Notes: generated by a model not told the origin, from the sequence alone. A DNA stretch of 64,000 nucleotides from Chitinophaga pinensis (GCA_945860225.1 CAMAPT010000003.1:62001-126000), one strand, 5' to 3'; shown: positions 34,301 through 44,441, numbered from the stretch's first letter. Translations and numbers: made by a program.

Positions 34301-37300
34301 ACGTATCAACTTATGCCTGTGCAGCAGGAATTTATACCGTAACAGCAACCGATGTTGAGAGCAATTGTGTAACCACTAAAACACTTCAAGTGTTTTCAAA
34401 TGAATTAGCCCCTGTTATTTCAGTTAATCAATATTCTAACGCGATAACTTGCACCAACACCTTGGTTGCTGTGAGTGCCACCTCCTCATTAACGTCATTA
34501 ACCTATACATGGTCTGGAGTAGGTATTTTATCAGGGGCCAATTCTCCTACGGTTACTGTTTCACAAGGTGGTCTTTATACTTATTCTGTTACTAATAATG
34601 ACAATGGTTGTGCTAATTCAGCGACGGTTGCCGTCACGCAAAATACAGCCACACCGTTTACAAACATTGTTGTAAAGGGCATCTTGTCTTGTTCTTCCTC
34701 TACGGTTAGTTTAACGGCATTTAATCCAAATCTCACATACACCTGGACTCCTCCTAGTTCGGTCACTTTATCGCAAACAAATACCCAAACAATTAGCGTT
34801 AATTCAGGTGGCATTTATTCACTAACTGTTACAAGTCCAACCAATGGTTGTATATATACAACCACAGCATCGGTTACTCAATATACCACGGTGCCAACAT
34901 CGAGTATTTCGATTTCGGGGACATTAACCTGTTTAAGCAATTCCGTCAATCTAACTTCTTCATTATCGGGTATGAATTATACTTGGACTGCCCCATCCAC
35001 CGGCAATGTATTGAATCCAAACAGTCAAAACACATCCGTTCAAGGAGCGGGTATTTATACTTTAACCGTAAAACACCCTATTTCTTTTTGTTTATTTTCA
35101 ACGCAGGCAGAAGTTTTAGAAAATGTAAAAACACCTACCATCGTAACAGGCATAAATCCAACAATCACTTGTTTATCTCCTAGCGTATCGTTAACAAGTT
35201 CAATTAGCCCAACAGATGCCATCATCAACTGGAAAGGGATAAATGTGTGTGGCACTTCAACCAACGTATCAACTTATGCCTGTTCAGCAGGAATTTATAC
35301 CTTAACAGCAACCGATGCTGAGAGCAATTGTGTAAGTACCAAAACACTTCAAGTGTTTTCTAATAAAATTGCCCCTGTTATTTCAGTTAATCAATATTCG
35401 AACACATTAACGTGCACACACACCGTCATTGTGACGTCGCTCACATCAACGCTCACAACCCTCACTTATACGTGGTCGGGCATTGGAATAACGTCTGGTA
35501 TTCACACACCAACCGTTACCATTATTCAAGGCGGAACCTACAACTATTCGGTAACAGATACTGATAATGGCTGTATCACATCAGGTTCATTAGCCATTCA
35601 ACAAAACACGGCTACTCCAGTTACCATAGCATCTGTTAATGGTACCCTAACCTGTTCAACTTCAACCGTAAACTTATTATCAACAGTTCCAAATTTAAGC
35701 TATACATGGTCAGCTCCACCAACTGCCAGCCTAACCAATACCGGGACTCAAAATACCATTGGGAATACCGCCGGTATTTATACCTTAACTGTTAAAAATC
35801 CTACAACGGCTTGTTTTTATGTTACCACAACCGAAGTTTTTGAAAACATCATTACCCCTACCATCAGCGCTTTATCGCATCAAACTATAACATGTTCTTC
35901 TCCAAGTGTCACACTCACAGGATCTGTTTCTCCAAGCAATTCTATCATTAAATGGTATGGACCAACAATATGTGGAACAAATACCACTACTAGTACTTTT
36001 GGTTGCTCACCGGGCATCTATAGTTTAACGGCTACTCATCCTATTAATAGCTGTGCAAGCTCTGCTACTCTTGAAGTTTTCTCAAATAAAGAATCTATTA
36101 CGGTAACCGTAAATCCACCAACTCATTCGCTTACGTGCACTCATACCTTAGTAACCGTTAGTATTAAATCCATAACACCATCGTATACTTATACTTGGTC
36201 TGGACCAGGTATATTAGGTGGCACAAACTCTCCAACAGTATCTGTCAACGAAAGTGGAACCTATTCATACTCCGTTACAGACACTAACAATGGGTGTGGT
36301 GGAACCGGAACTGTGTCTGTAGCACAAAATACGGTCATTCCTACTACCACCATTTCAGTAAATGGTACTTTAACGTGTGTTACCTCATCTATATCACTCA
36401 CCTCATCGTTGGCTAATACCAGTTACACTTGGTCTGCCCCATCCACATCTATCAGCATTACTAATGAAAATTTACAGGATATCATTATCTCTCATCCAGG
36501 CACTTATTCCTTAGTCGTTGAAGACATAACGAATGGATGCCACTTTGCAACCACGGCTAATGTTTTACAAGATACTATCACACCTATTACTAACATCATT
36601 TCAAGCGGAACAATCACTTGCGCTAATCCTACGGTTACCCTAAATTCCAATTTAGCTGGTATGAGTTACACATGGACTTCAGAGTCGGATATGAATGTAT
36701 CAAACTCTCAAAATACAATAGTTAATCAATCAGGAACTTACACATTAACCGTGTTAAATACTTTAAATGGATGCACTTATAAAGCGTTTGTTGATGCGAT
36801 AGAAAACAAACACAGGCCTGACTCTTCATTCTCAGCTAACCCGACATCTGGAATAGTACCTTTGGATGTTAATTTTACACCATTGAATCCGACATCTAAT
36901 AACGATTACTCATGGAACTTTGGCGATAATTACCAAAACACTTCCTCAAGTCAAAACCCAAGTCATGTCTATAATGATTTAAAAACATATATAGTCACCC
37001 TCGATGTAACAGACAAAACCTCCTTATGCCAAACTACCAATACATTGGCTATCACTGTTTATGAACAACCAAGTATCATTGTACCTAATGTATTTACTGC
37101 CAATGACGATGGCGCAAATGATATTTATAAGATTATCACGAAAGGTATCGTTGAGCTAAACATGGATATTTATAACCGATGGGGAACCAAAATTTTTAGT
37201 TTTACTGGCGTAAATGATTATTGGGACGGCGCGGAAAGCCCGGCGGGAACTTACTTTTATATTCTGAGTGCAATAGGAATAGACGACAAAACCTATCAGC

Positions 37301-37329
37301 AGCAAGGATTTATTACCTTATTTAAATGA
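31315..37329 (+). CDS. Giant secreted adhesin-like protein with Ig-like repeats and CHU_C/gliding C-terminus
   Basis: A protein of 2004 residues with a signal peptide (residues 1-24, ending LEAQ). The N-terminal domain (about 27-190) is a beta-sandwich lectin-like module with NSDFEDYNIGSG and GKQYIELN. It is followed by some twenty Ig-like units of about 80 residues, each with the recurring pattern LTC-x-S-V-x-LTS ... YTWSAP ... GIYTLTV. A PKD domain (about 1830-1900, NDYSWNFGDNYQN) follows, then the gliding-motility-type C-terminal domain (PNVFTANDDGANDIY, YNRWGTKIF, PAGTYFYIL) used as a type B T9SS signal. It contains a 321-residue super-repeat in tandem (see repeat entry). It is likely displayed on, or shed from, the cell surface. 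Its ligand is unknown. Confidence 0.9.
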   Translation: MKDFFKYRLLFFCLFFIASLFKLEAQCNLICNSDFEDYNIGSGVLLIDQSLVPCWKTTDSEQEIEIWYVGANSVPPFSGKQYIELNANSAATLYQDFMATPGTSLSISFAHLGRAGTDVLKVEIGPVGGPYTSLGNFSDGNTAWGYYTVGTILPAGSNYRLQFTAISSSGPDNSYGNFLDAISITGPNSSTFSLSSLSSCNTYSTGSAQVTYTTANTPVSYTWSPYGGNGATANNLSTGNYSVKILESNGCMYTKTVNIGSKPNPIVTVSNATICAGNSKLLSANGASTYVWSTSENTASITVNPAATTIYSVTGTTNGCIQTKTLTVSVTPNPTLTVNSPTVCSGNSTTLTVSGATTYTWNTGATSTSITFTPTSSLVYTVTGTKNGCKNTKTVDVSFVNSPTLAVSNQTICRGSSAYLETSGANSYSWNPGGAITSSIVVTPSVTTIYTVTGNSNNCLAKKTVTVTVGIIPSISVSVTGTLSCSTTTVTLKSSVPNLSYTWSPPSTGSVVNPNNQNTTASGHGTYTLTATTPTSGCIYTTTLAVKANTVIPTTIISVSNTLTCSAKTASLTSTLAGMNYTWSAPASFSVTNNSVQNTIANGPGVYTLTVKNPTTNCYYSTTASVEQYTVTPLVNVTNHTITCITPTVSLTGTVTPVNSNIKWTGLNICGSNTIIPTYACSAGIYSLTATEPMSGCSATSTLQVFSNKVAPVISVNQFTNAITCTNTLVAVSATSSLTSLTYTWSGVGILSGVNSPTVTVSQGGLYTYSVTNSDNGCASSATVAVTQNTATPFTNIVVSGTLSCSSSTVSLTASNPNLTYTWTPPPSATVSPTNTQIINVYSGGIYSLTVTSPTNGCIYTTTASVTQYTTVPTSSISVSGTLTCLSNSVNLTSPLSGMSYTWTAPSTGNVSNPNSQNTSVQGAGIYTLTVKHPISFCLFSAQAEVLEIVKTPTILTGINPTITCLSPSVSLTSSVSPTDALVNWKGINVCGTSTDVSTYACAAGIYTVTATDVESNCVTTKTLQVFSNELAPVISVNQYSNAITCTNTLVAVSATSSLTSLTYTWSGVGILSGANSPTVTVSQGGLYTYSVTNNDNGCANSATVAVTQNTATPFTNIVVKGILSCSSSTVSLTAFNPNLTYTWTPPSSVTLSQTNTQTISVNSGGIYSLTVTSPTNGCIYTTTASVTQYTTVPTSSISISGTLTCLSNSVNLTSSLSGMNYTWTAPSTGNVLNPNSQNTSVQGAGIYTLTVKHPISFCLFSTQAEVLENVKTPTIVTGINPTITCLSPSVSLTSSISPTDAIINWKGINVCGTSTNVSTYACSAGIYTLTATDAESNCVSTKTLQVFSNKIAPVISVNQYSNTLTCTHTVIVTSLTSTLTTLTYTWSGIGITSGIHTPTVTIIQGGTYNYSVTDTDNGCITSGSLAIQQNTATPVTIASVNGTLTCSTSTVNLLSTVPNLSYTWSAPPTASLTNTGTQNTIGNTAGIYTLTVKNPTTACFYVTTTEVFENIITPTISALSHQTITCSSPSVTLTGSVSPSNSIIKWYGPTICGTNTTTSTFGCSPGIYSLTATHPINSCASSATLEVFSNKESITVTVNPPTHSLTCTHTLVTVSIKSITPSYTYTWSGPGILGGTNSPTVSVNESGTYSYSVTDTNNGCGGTGTVSVAQNTVIPTTTISVNGTLTCVTSSISLTSSLANTSYTWSAPSTSISITNENLQDIIISHPGTYSLVVEDITNGCHFATTANVLQDTITPITNIISSGTITCANPTVTLNSNLAGMSYTWTSESDMNVSNSQNTIVNQSGTYTLTVLNTLNGCTYKAFVDAIENKHRPDSSFSANPTSGIVPLDVNFTPLNPTSNNDYSWNFGDNYQNTSSSQNPSHVYNDLKTYIVTLDVTDKTSLCQTTNTLAITVYEQPSIIVPNVFTANDDGANDIYKIITKGIVELNMDIYNRWGTKIFSFTGVNDYWDGAESPAGTYFYILSAIGIDDKTYQQQGFITLFK
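33445..35370 (+). repeat. Tandem 963-bp super-repeat within the adhesin gene
   Basis: The marker sequence encoding APVISVNQ starts at 33445, 34408 and 35371, exactly 963 bases (321 codons) apart each time. The first two units are nearly identical over long stretches, while the third copy diverges quickly. Each unit contains four Ig-like modules. This indicates a recent tandem duplication, with possible repeat-number variation between strains. Confidence 0.85.
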
Positions 37330-37351
37330 GAGATGTACAAAAAATTAAGCA

Positions 37352-37382
37352 TTTGATGCCTTCTACGTTTTTTTTACCTTTA
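37352..37382 (+). promoter_or_regulatory. Promoter of the ABC ATPase gene, possibly leaderless
   Basis: TTTG (37352-37355), 19 bases, then TACCTTTA (37375-37382). The ATG follows after only four bases, so transcription would start at or next to the start codon. Confidence 0.45.
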
Positions 37383-37386
37383 TAGC

Positions 37387-38115
37387 ATGGAACCTATCAT
37401 TGAGCTCAGCGATATAAAAAAAGAATATAAAATTGGTACAGAAGAAATACACGCCTTAAATGGCGTCTCGCTCAACATTTACCAAAACGAATACGTCGCA
37501 CTAATGGGGCCTAGTGGTAGTGGAAAATCTACGCTCATGAATATGTTGGGCTGTCTCGATTCTCCAACTTCAGGAGAATATATACTCAATAAACTAGCTG
37601 TTGCCAAAATGAGCGATAATGAATTGGCTGAAGTTAGAAACAAGCAAATTGGCTTTGTATTCCAAACCTTTAACCTATTACCACGCTCAACCACACTCGA
37701 AAACGTCATGTTACCTCTGGTATATGCCGGTATCGAAAAAAGTAAACGTGAAGAGATGGCCACTAATGTATTAAAACAAGTAGGTTTAGAAAATCGTATG
37801 CTTCACAAACCTAATGAATTATCGGGCGGACAGCGTCAACGGGTAGCTATTGCCAGAGCTTTAGTAAACAATCCGGCCATCATATTAGCCGATGAACCTA
37901 CCGGAAACCTAGACAGTAAAACATCCATTGAAATTATGGGTTTGCTCGAAGATATTCACAAAAACGGCAATACCATTATTTTAGTAACTCACGAAGAGGA
38001 TATTGCCATGCATGCGCACCGTATTGTTCGTTTAAAAGATGGAAAAATTGAATCGGATAATGCCAATACTACAATTACGACCTTTAAGTCAAGAATGGAA
38101 AATTATCATTCCTAG
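37387..38115 (+). CDS. ABC transporter ATP-binding protein (MacB/LolD type)
   Basis: A 242-residue ATPase with Walker [11 protein letters not shown]-loop [10 protein letters not shown], signature [15 protein letters not shown], Walker [13 protein letters not shown] and the H-loop LVTHEE. The tail is polar and short. The family drives MacB- or FtsX-like permeases that extract lipoproteins or export substrates. No permease gene is adjacent; ftsK follows convergently. The partner must be elsewhere. Confidence 0.9.
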   Translation: MEPIIELSDIKKEYKIGTEEIHALNGVSLNIYQNEYVALMGPSGSGKSTLMNMLGCLDSPTSGEYILNKLAVAKMSDNELAEVRNKQIGFVFQTFNLLPRSTTLENVMLPLVYAGIEKSKREEMATNVLKQVGLENRMLHKPNELSGGQRQRVAIARALVNNPAIILADEPTGNLDSKTSIEIMGLLEDIHKNGNTIILVTHEEDIAMHAHRIVRLKDGKIESDNANTTITTFKSRMENYHS

Positions 38116-38130
38116 CCTTGAGTTGAGCCG

Positions 38131-40836
38131 TCATTTTCCTTTAATACGTTTTATAATTTCATCTAATTGGTTCATATCCTTGCACCTTACTTCCCGTGCC
38201 TTTGAACCTTCAAATGGGCCAATGATTTCAGCAGCTTCTAATTGATCGACAATACGGCCTGCCCTATTATACCCTAATTTTAATTTACGCTGCAAAAAAG
38301 AAGCGGAACCTTGTTGAAACTGAACCACCAATTTAGCAGCTTCCTCAAACATCTTATCGCGCTCACTCAAATCAACCTCTTCCTTCAATCCTTCTCCATC
38401 TTCACCCACATATTCAGGCAACAAGAAAGCAGAAGGATAAGCCCTTTGCGAACCAATAAACTCGGTTATTTTTTCTGCTTCTGGTGTATCTACAAAAGCA
38501 CATTGAATACGAATCAAATCATTTCCAGTACTTAATAACATATCACCCCTACCTATCAATTGTTCGGCACCTCCGGCGTCTAAAATTGTTCGTGAATCTA
38601 TTTTACTCGTCACCCTAAAGGCAATTCGGGCCGGGAAATTGGCTTTAATTGTTCCGGTAATAATATTAACCGATGGACGTTGGGTAGCAATAATTAAATG
38701 GATACCTACTGCACGAGCCAACTGAGCTAAACGCGCAATAGGGGTTTCAACTTCCTTACCGGCAGTCATAATCAAATCAGCAAATTCATCTACTACCAGC
38801 ACAATATATGGCAAATATTTATGCCCTTCATTTGGGTTCAATTTGCGATTGATAAATTTGGCATTGTACTCCTTAATATTTCTTACCTGAGCATCTTGCA
38901 ATAAGGCGTAACGATTATCCATCTCTATACACAACGAATTGAGTGTATGAATGACTCGTGTATTATCTGTAATAATGGCTTCCTCAGAATTTGGTAATTT
39001 GGCTAAGAAATGACGTTCTATTTTATTGAACAAAGTTAACTCAACCTTTTTAGGATCAACCAATACAAATTTGATTTGTGCCGGATGTTTTTTATAGAGC
39101 AAAGAAACCAAAATCGCATTCAAACCAACCGATTTCCCCTGACCTGTGGCTCCTGCCATCAATAAATGCGGCATTTTAGCCAAATCAGCAATGAAAATTT
39201 CATTATTAATTGTTTTACCTAAAGCAATTGGTAAATCATGTGTTGTATTTTGAAATTTGTCAGAAGCTATGATATTTCTCATCGGAACCATTTCTGGTGT
39301 TTGATTAGGCACCTCAATACCTATAGTTCCCCTTCCCGGAATTGGAGCAATGATACGAATACCCAATGCCGCCAAACTCAATGCAATGTCATCTTCCAAA
39401 TTCTTGATTTTTGAAATCCGAACCCCTGCTGCCGGCACAATTTCATATAAAGTAACCGTTGGACCAACTGTGGCAGATATACGATCGATTTCAATACCAT
39501 AATTTTTTAAAGTATTTACAATCCTATCTTTGTTAGCCACCAATTCTTCATTATTAACCTTGCCATTACCTGTTCCATAATCAATTAATAATTCCGGACT
39601 AGGGAATTGATATTGACCTAAATCTAATGTTGGATCGTATTGACCAAATTCTTCTACCAACTGAGCAGCTTTTACCTCTTCATCTAAGGTAATGGTATTG
39701 ACAACAGGCGCTTCTTTCACAAATTCCGGTTCCTTTACAATTTCATCAGCACTAGGATTATTAATTTCAAATTCTAATGATTTTTTTTCTGGCTGAGTGG
39801 GGTTTTCATTCAAGTCCAAAGGAATATTTTCGGTTGACTCATTCAAAATAGGGGCTACTTGTTCCGGTTGTTCTGTTTCAATAGCTGGCTCTGTTTCTGA
39901 CGAAATAACTTTAAAATCCAATAATTGATCCTCCTCTTCCCTAGTCAAAATAGGTTCTTTTGTACTGGCATAAACCGTAGATGCACGTGCCGGGGATGGT
40001 ACATTGTTTTCCTCTTCAGTATCTGCTAATTCATTTTCAATAATCGCCTCATTATCCATATTCGGAATAACGTCTTTTCTGATATTCAAATTTAAGTTGA
40101 TACTCAACACCAAAAAAGCTAGAAAACTAAAAGCCAAAATAGCTAACGTGCCTATACTGCCAACATAATTTGATAGTTGTAAATTTAAGATATAACCATA
40201 CCCACCACCCAAATAAAACAATTTATCATGAAAGAAAAAGGCAAAAACCATACTGGTCCAAACAATAAAAAACAACCATTTGGCAGTAAAAGAAGACGGC
40301 TTGGCAATTGGACGGTTTAAAGCTTTTTGTAATCCATAAATAATAATAACCGGAACCAAAATAAACGAAGAAACACCAAACGTTTTATATATCAAAAAAT
40401 GAGAAACAAGCGCTCCAAATTTCCCTAACCAATTAAAAACCTTCGTGTCAACAGCAAATAATTCAGTTAATGAACCGAAAATTTTGTCTTGATCTTGTTT
40501 CCATGTAAAAATGTATGAAAGTAAGGCTATAAACAAAAAGCATCCAGTCATAAATAGCACTAACCCCACAATTTTCTGAGTTCGCTCATTTTGATATAAG
40601 GCTACTGCATTATTCCAACGTTCTAATAAGGATATTTTCTCATCATTAGTAGTTGCACTTTTTGGTTCATTTTTTTTATTGGAAGCAACTGTTTTAACAG
40701 TTTCAGTTTTCGCAGATTTTACTTTATTTTTTGAAACAACTGACACCGTCTCTTCAATATCATTTTTATCAATATTGTTAGATGAACGATCATCTTCGGT
40801 TGTTTTTTCTCTGAATTTGTTTTTTGTTGTTGCCAT
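38131..40836 (-). CDS. ftsK: DNA translocase FtsK
   Basis: A 901-residue protein. The N-terminal region is polar (about 1-85), then come four membrane helices (about 90-245) and an acidic, low-complexity linker (about 265-400). The motor domain has Walker A GATGQGKSVGLN, VLVDPKKVELTLF and Walker B VLVVDEFADL. The C-terminal winged-helix gamma domain (QRKLKLGYNRAGRIVDQLE) reads KOPS-like sequences. It moves DNA at the septum and activates XerD, also present in this window, for dimer resolution. Confidence 0.95.
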   Translation of the reverse strand: MATTKNKFREKTTEDDRSSNNIDKNDIEETVSVVSKNKVKSAKTETVKTVASNKKNEPKSATTNDEKISLLERWNNAVALYQNERTQKIVGLVLFMTGCFLFIALLSYIFTWKQDQDKIFGSLTELFAVDTKVFNWLGKFGALVSHFLIYKTFGVSSFILVPVIIIYGLQKALNRPIAKPSSFTAKWLFFIVWTSMVFAFFFHDKLFYLGGGYGYILNLQLSNYVGSIGTLAILAFSFLAFLVLSINLNLNIRKDVIPNMDNEAIIENELADTEEENNVPSPARASTVYASTKEPILTREEEDQLLDFKVISSETEPAIETEQPEQVAPILNESTENIPLDLNENPTQPEKKSLEFEINNPSADEIVKEPEFVKEAPVVNTITLDEEVKAAQLVEEFGQYDPTLDLGQYQFPSPELLIDYGTGNGKVNNEELVANKDRIVNTLKNYGIEIDRISATVGPTVTLYEIVPAAGVRISKIKNLEDDIALSLAALGIRIIAPIPGRGTIGIEVPNQTPEMVPMRNIIASDKFQNTTHDLPIALGKTINNEIFIADLAKMPHLLMAGATGQGKSVGLNAILVSLLYKKHPAQIKFVLVDPKKVELTLFNKIERHFLAKLPNSEEAIITDNTRVIHTLNSLCIEMDNRYALLQDAQVRNIKEYNAKFINRKLNPNEGHKYLPYIVLVVDEFADLIMTAGKEVETPIARLAQLARAVGIHLIIATQRPSVNIITGTIKANFPARIAFRVTSKIDSRTILDAGGAEQLIGRGDMLLSTGNDLIRIQCAFVDTPEAEKITEFIGSQRAYPSAFLLPEYVGEDGEGLKEEVDLSERDKMFEEAAKLVVQFQQGSASFLQRKLKLGYNRAGRIVDQLEAAEIIGPFEGSKAREVRCKDMNQLDEIIKRIKGK

Positions 40837-40928
40837 GGATAGTAATGCTTAAATATAAGAAGCACCCAGCCAAAGGACAGAAGAACCTGAAAATGTTTTA
40901 AACGTTTGTAAGTTAAGAAATAATCAAA

Positions 40929-42272
40929 TTATTGAGCGTATGCCACAAGATCGGCATTCACAAAACCATCTTCTGTAATCGACTTGGTTGAAATTGTAAT
41001 CGATTGATTAACAAGACTTTCATCAAATGGAAAAACGATTTTAACATAGTTTTCTGTAAATCCGTGCATCAAACCATTTTTATTTTCATGCTCAAACAAA
41101 ACGGTAAATTGTTTATTTAGATTTTGCTCGTAAAAATGATGTATTTTTTTGGCGGATAGCATCCGAAGCTGTTTATTACGACGCTTACGTTCGGCATAAT
41201 CAACGCTATCTTTTAAATGAATAGCCTCGGTATTAGCTCTTTCACTATAAGTGAAAACATGCAGATAAGATATATCTAAAACATTTAAAAATTCATATGT
41301 ATCCATAAAATGTTGATGGGTTTCGCCCGGAAAACCAACAATCACATCCACACCAATACAACAATGGGGCATTAACTCCTTGATTTTAGCTACTCTATCA
41401 GCATACAATTCACGTTTATAACGTCGTTTCATGGATGCTAAAATTTCATTATTTCCACTTTGCAATGGTATATGAAAATGAGGCATGAATTTTTTGGAAT
41501 TAGCTACAAATTCAATGACTTCATTTGTTAGTAAATTAGGTTCAATAGAGGAAATACGTATACGTTCAACACCTTCGACCTCATCCAATGCCTTAATTAA
41601 ATCTAAAAAGGTATATTGTTTACGTTTTCTGGTTTGGGCATCAATTTCTATTCCGTAACCAAAATCTCCTAAATTAACTCCCGTAAGCACAATTTCTTTC
41701 ACACCGCTGGCAACAATTTTTTCAGCATTCAATACAGCATTTTCAATGGTATCACTACGGCTCTTACCCCTTGCTAATGGTATGGTGCAAAACGTGCAAC
41801 TGTAATCACATCCATCTTGTACTTTAAGAAAAGAACGGGTTCTATCGCCTATCGAAAAAGAGTCGACAAATGTTTGAACATCTGAAATATCACAATTATG
41901 AATCTCGGTTTGAGTATTTTTTCCTGAAAAATGAATATAATTAAGTAATTTAAATTTTTCGGAAGCTCCTAAAACCACATCCACCCCTTCAATGTTTGAA
42001 ATCTCATCAGGTTTAAGTTGAGCATAACAACCAACAACGGCTATAAATGTATATGGGTTTTTGGAAAGAGCTGCTTTTACAATTTGTTTACATTCCTTAT
42101 CTGCATTTTCTGTTACCGAACAAGTATTAATAACGCATACATCTGCTCCCTGTTCAAACGCAATTTTCTGAAAACCTTTTTCCAGCATTAAACGAGCAAT
42201 GGTTGATGTTTCTGAAAAATTAAGTTTACAACCTAAGGTATGAAATGAAACGGTTTTTCCTACAAATGACAT
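40929..42272 (-). CDS. mtaB: tRNA-t6A37 methylthiotransferase
   Basis: A radical-SAM enzyme that adds a methylthio group to t6A37 of tRNA. The ATG at 42272 is chosen because the protein then begins MSFVGKTVSFHTLGCKLN, the usual N-terminus (447 residues); an ATG at 42320 would add 16 residues containing no conserved motif. The N-terminal Fe-S cysteines are in LGCKLN, NTCSV and GCYAQ. The radical SAM triad is CDYSCTFC, followed by PLARGKSRS. A TRAM-like domain ends the protein. A TATCTTTG element lies four bases before the ATG. Confidence 0.92.
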   Translation of the reverse strand: MSFVGKTVSFHTLGCKLNFSETSTIARLMLEKGFQKIAFEQGADVCVINTCSVTENADKECKQIVKAALSKNPYTFIAVVGCYAQLKPDEISNIEGVDVVLGASEKFKLLNYIHFSGKNTQTEIHNCDISDVQTFVDSFSIGDRTRSFLKVQDGCDYSCTFCTIPLARGKSRSDTIENAVLNAEKIVASGVKEIVLTGVNLGDFGYGIEIDAQTRKRKQYTFLDLIKALDEVEGVERIRISSIEPNLLTNEVIEFVANSKKFMPHFHIPLQSGNNEILASMKRRYKRELYADRVAKIKELMPHCCIGVDVIVGFPGETHQHFMDTYEFLNVLDISYLHVFTYSERANTEAIHLKDSVDYAERKRRNKQLRMLSAKKIHHFYEQNLNKQFTVLFEHENKNGLMHGFTENYVKIVFPFDESLVNQSITISTKSITEDGFVNADLVAYAQ

Positions 42273-42276
42273 GAAA

Positions 42277-42284
42277 CAAAGATA
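42277..42284 (-). promoter_or_regulatory. Promoter -7 element of mtaB, possibly leaderless
   Basis: TATCTTTG on the minus strand matches TAnnTTTG exactly and ends four bases before the mtaB ATG. No convincing TTTG upstream element was found. Confidence 0.35.
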
Positions 42285-42467
42285 CAATTTTTGGTATATA
42301 AGAGCCAGTTTAAAATTCATCTATTTTTTATTATCAGGACTTTTAACTAAACTCAATAATCAATTTCAACCCTCTATTTCGCTAGATTAGATTTTAGAAC
42401 TTTTTTGGAAAAATGTCAATAAATGTAAAATATCACTACATTTATGGAACAAGATATTTCGTGAATT

Positions 42468-44441
42468 ATGCAACGCATTTACATTGTTATTTACCTACTC
42501 ATTTGCTTTTACTGTTCCCATGCCCAAAGCAGTTTCCCACCAGGAACTTATAGCAGTACCAACAAAAAGGCCATTAAATTTCTGGAAGAAAGCAAAAGAA
42601 TGTTTATGGAACGAAAAGATAACGAAGCCGAGAAATTAATTAAAAAAGCCGTTCAAGAAGATCCGTCTTTTATCGAAGCTTATTCTGCCTACGCCGATTT
42701 TTTGATGGGTAAAAACAGAATCAAAGAAGCCATTCCTCTTTATGAAAAGGCCATTCAAATTAATCCAAAATTATATATTGATAACAATTTTTACCTTGGT
42801 GGCGCATTACTTCACGAAGCACAATATGAGAAAGCAATTCCTTGTTTTGAAACCATATTGCATTCAGAAAGAATGAGTCCAACACTCAAAGAGGAGGCTG
42901 AGCGTTATCTTAAAAATGCCCGTTTTGGCGCTGAAGCCATCAAAAATCCACAACCGTTTAAACCTATAAATGTTGGTCCAGGAATTAACACTAACGGTTA
43001 CGAATATTTTCCGGCACTTACGGCCGACGGAAATACATTTTTATTTACGAGAAACGTAAGACAGGTAGAACAAGAAGAAGCTCCTAGACAAGAAGATTTT
43101 TATGTGAGTAAAAAAATTAATCAAGTATGGCAAACTGCCAACCCGGTCACATCAGTTAATACAGTTGGCAATGAAGGAGCCCCATCGCTTAGTGCCGATG
43201 GAGAAATTATGTTTTTTGCATCTTGCATGGAAATGACTGGAGATTATGGCTCCTCTGACCGAAAAGGCTATGGCAGTTGCGATATTTTTTATTCACAAAA
43301 AATAAATGGTAAATGGACTAGACCTAGAAATGCAGGACCAACCATCAACACAAAAAATTGGGAAACTCAACCAAGTTTTAGCAGTGACGGAAAAACGTTA
43401 TATTTTATTAGAGGCGCTGTGGGACGAGATGGCATTAAAAATCCGGATATTTATTCGTCTACGATTGGGGCAGATGGCAAATTTACCGAACCCATAAGGT
43501 TATCAGATAACATCAATACTCCTCAAGGAGAGGAAAGTGTATTTATTCATCCAGATAACCAAACTTTATATTTTAGCAGTCAGGGTCACGCTGGAATGGG
43601 AGGATTAGATATTTTTGTTAGTAAAAAACAAGCCGATGGGAGTTGGGGACAGGCTGTAAACTTAGGTTATCCTATCAATACCTTCAACGATGAAAATAGC
43701 TTAGTAGTAGATGCAAACGGAAAACTAGCTTATTTTGCGAGCGAACGCGAAGGTGGTTTTGGAGGATTAGATATTTATCAATTTGAATTACCGGAAAATT
43801 TGCGTCCCGAAAAAATAACCTACGTAAAAGGCCTTACCTTTAATGCAAAAACTAAATCTCCGGTAGATGCCTCTATTGAATTAATTGATTTAGAAACACA
43901 ACAATCAGTTACTAATGCCTATAGCAATCATTTAGGTGAGTTTTTAGTTACTTTAACATCTAATCACAATTATTTAGTCAATGTGAGTAAACCTGGTTTT
44001 TTGTTTTACAGTGATAATTTTTCTCTAAAAAATAAAGAAGCCGATTACAACAAACCATATCAACTACAAATTCCATTACAGCCAATTGATACGGGCTACA
44101 CCATTGAACTAAAAAATATTTTTTTTGACATCAATAAGTGGGAATTAAAAGCTGAATCAAAAGCCGAAATGGAAAAAATTATTTCATTCCTCAAAATGAA
44201 TCCTACATTAAATATTGAATTTGGAGGACACACAGATAATACCGGAGATAAAGGCATAAACAAAACACTTTCTACAAATCGGGCTAAAGCAGTTTACGAT
44301 TATGTATTACAAAAAGGAGGAATTACGGCATCGAGAATTTCATATAAAGGATATGCCGATTCGAAACCTAAAGTTCCAAATGATTCACCCGAAAATAAAG
44401 CAATAAATAGGCGCACAGAACTTAAAATCATCAGTAAATAA
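42468..44441 (+). CDS. PorE-like T9SS protein: TPR, beta-propeller, CRD and OmpA domains
   Basis: A 657-residue protein with a signal peptide (to HAQS). Domain order: TPR repeats (about 30-150), a PD40/WD40-type propeller with DIY/DIF blades (FPALTADG, PSLSADGEIMFF, GGLDIFVSK, about 165-440), a carboxypeptidase-regulatory-like domain (about 450-530), and an OmpA domain (about 540-655). The OmpA domain has FGGHTDNTGD and NRAKAVYDYV for peptidoglycan binding. This is the architecture of PorE, which anchors the type IX secretion machinery to peptidoglycan. Bacteroidota have several paralogues, so the PorE label is probable rather than certain. Confidence 0.85.
   Translation: MQRIYIVIYLLICFYCSHAQSSFPPGTYSSTNKKAIKFLEESKRMFMERKDNEAEKLIKKAVQEDPSFIEAYSAYADFLMGKNRIKEAIPLYEKAIQINPKLYIDNNFYLGGALLHEAQYEKAIPCFETILHSERMSPTLKEEAERYLKNARFGAEAIKNPQPFKPINVGPGINTNGYEYFPALTADGNTFLFTRNVRQVEQEEAPRQEDFYVSKKINQVWQTANPVTSVNTVGNEGAPSLSADGEIMFFASCMEMTGDYGSSDRKGYGSCDIFYSQKINGKWTRPRNAGPTINTKNWETQPSFSSDGKTLYFIRGAVGRDGIKNPDIYSSTIGADGKFTEPIRLSDNINTPQGEESVFIHPDNQTLYFSSQGHAGMGGLDIFVSKKQADGSWGQAVNLGYPINTFNDENSLVVDANGKLAYFASEREGGFGGLDIYQFELPENLRPEKITYVKGLTFNAKTKSPVDASIELIDLETQQSVTNAYSNHLGEFLVTLTSNHNYLVNVSKPGFLFYSDNFSLKNKEADYNKPYQLQIPLQPIDTGYTIELKNIFFDINKWELKAESKAEMEKIISFLKMNPTLNIEFGGHTDNTGDKGINKTLSTNRAKAVYDYVLQKGGITASRISYKGYADSKPKVPNDSPENKAINRRTELKIISK

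Noticed and set aside
31315-37329. CRISPR-like repeats
   Set aside because: The repeats are coding, Ig-like modules within one long open frame; units are 80 or 321 codons and degenerate, without spacer structure.
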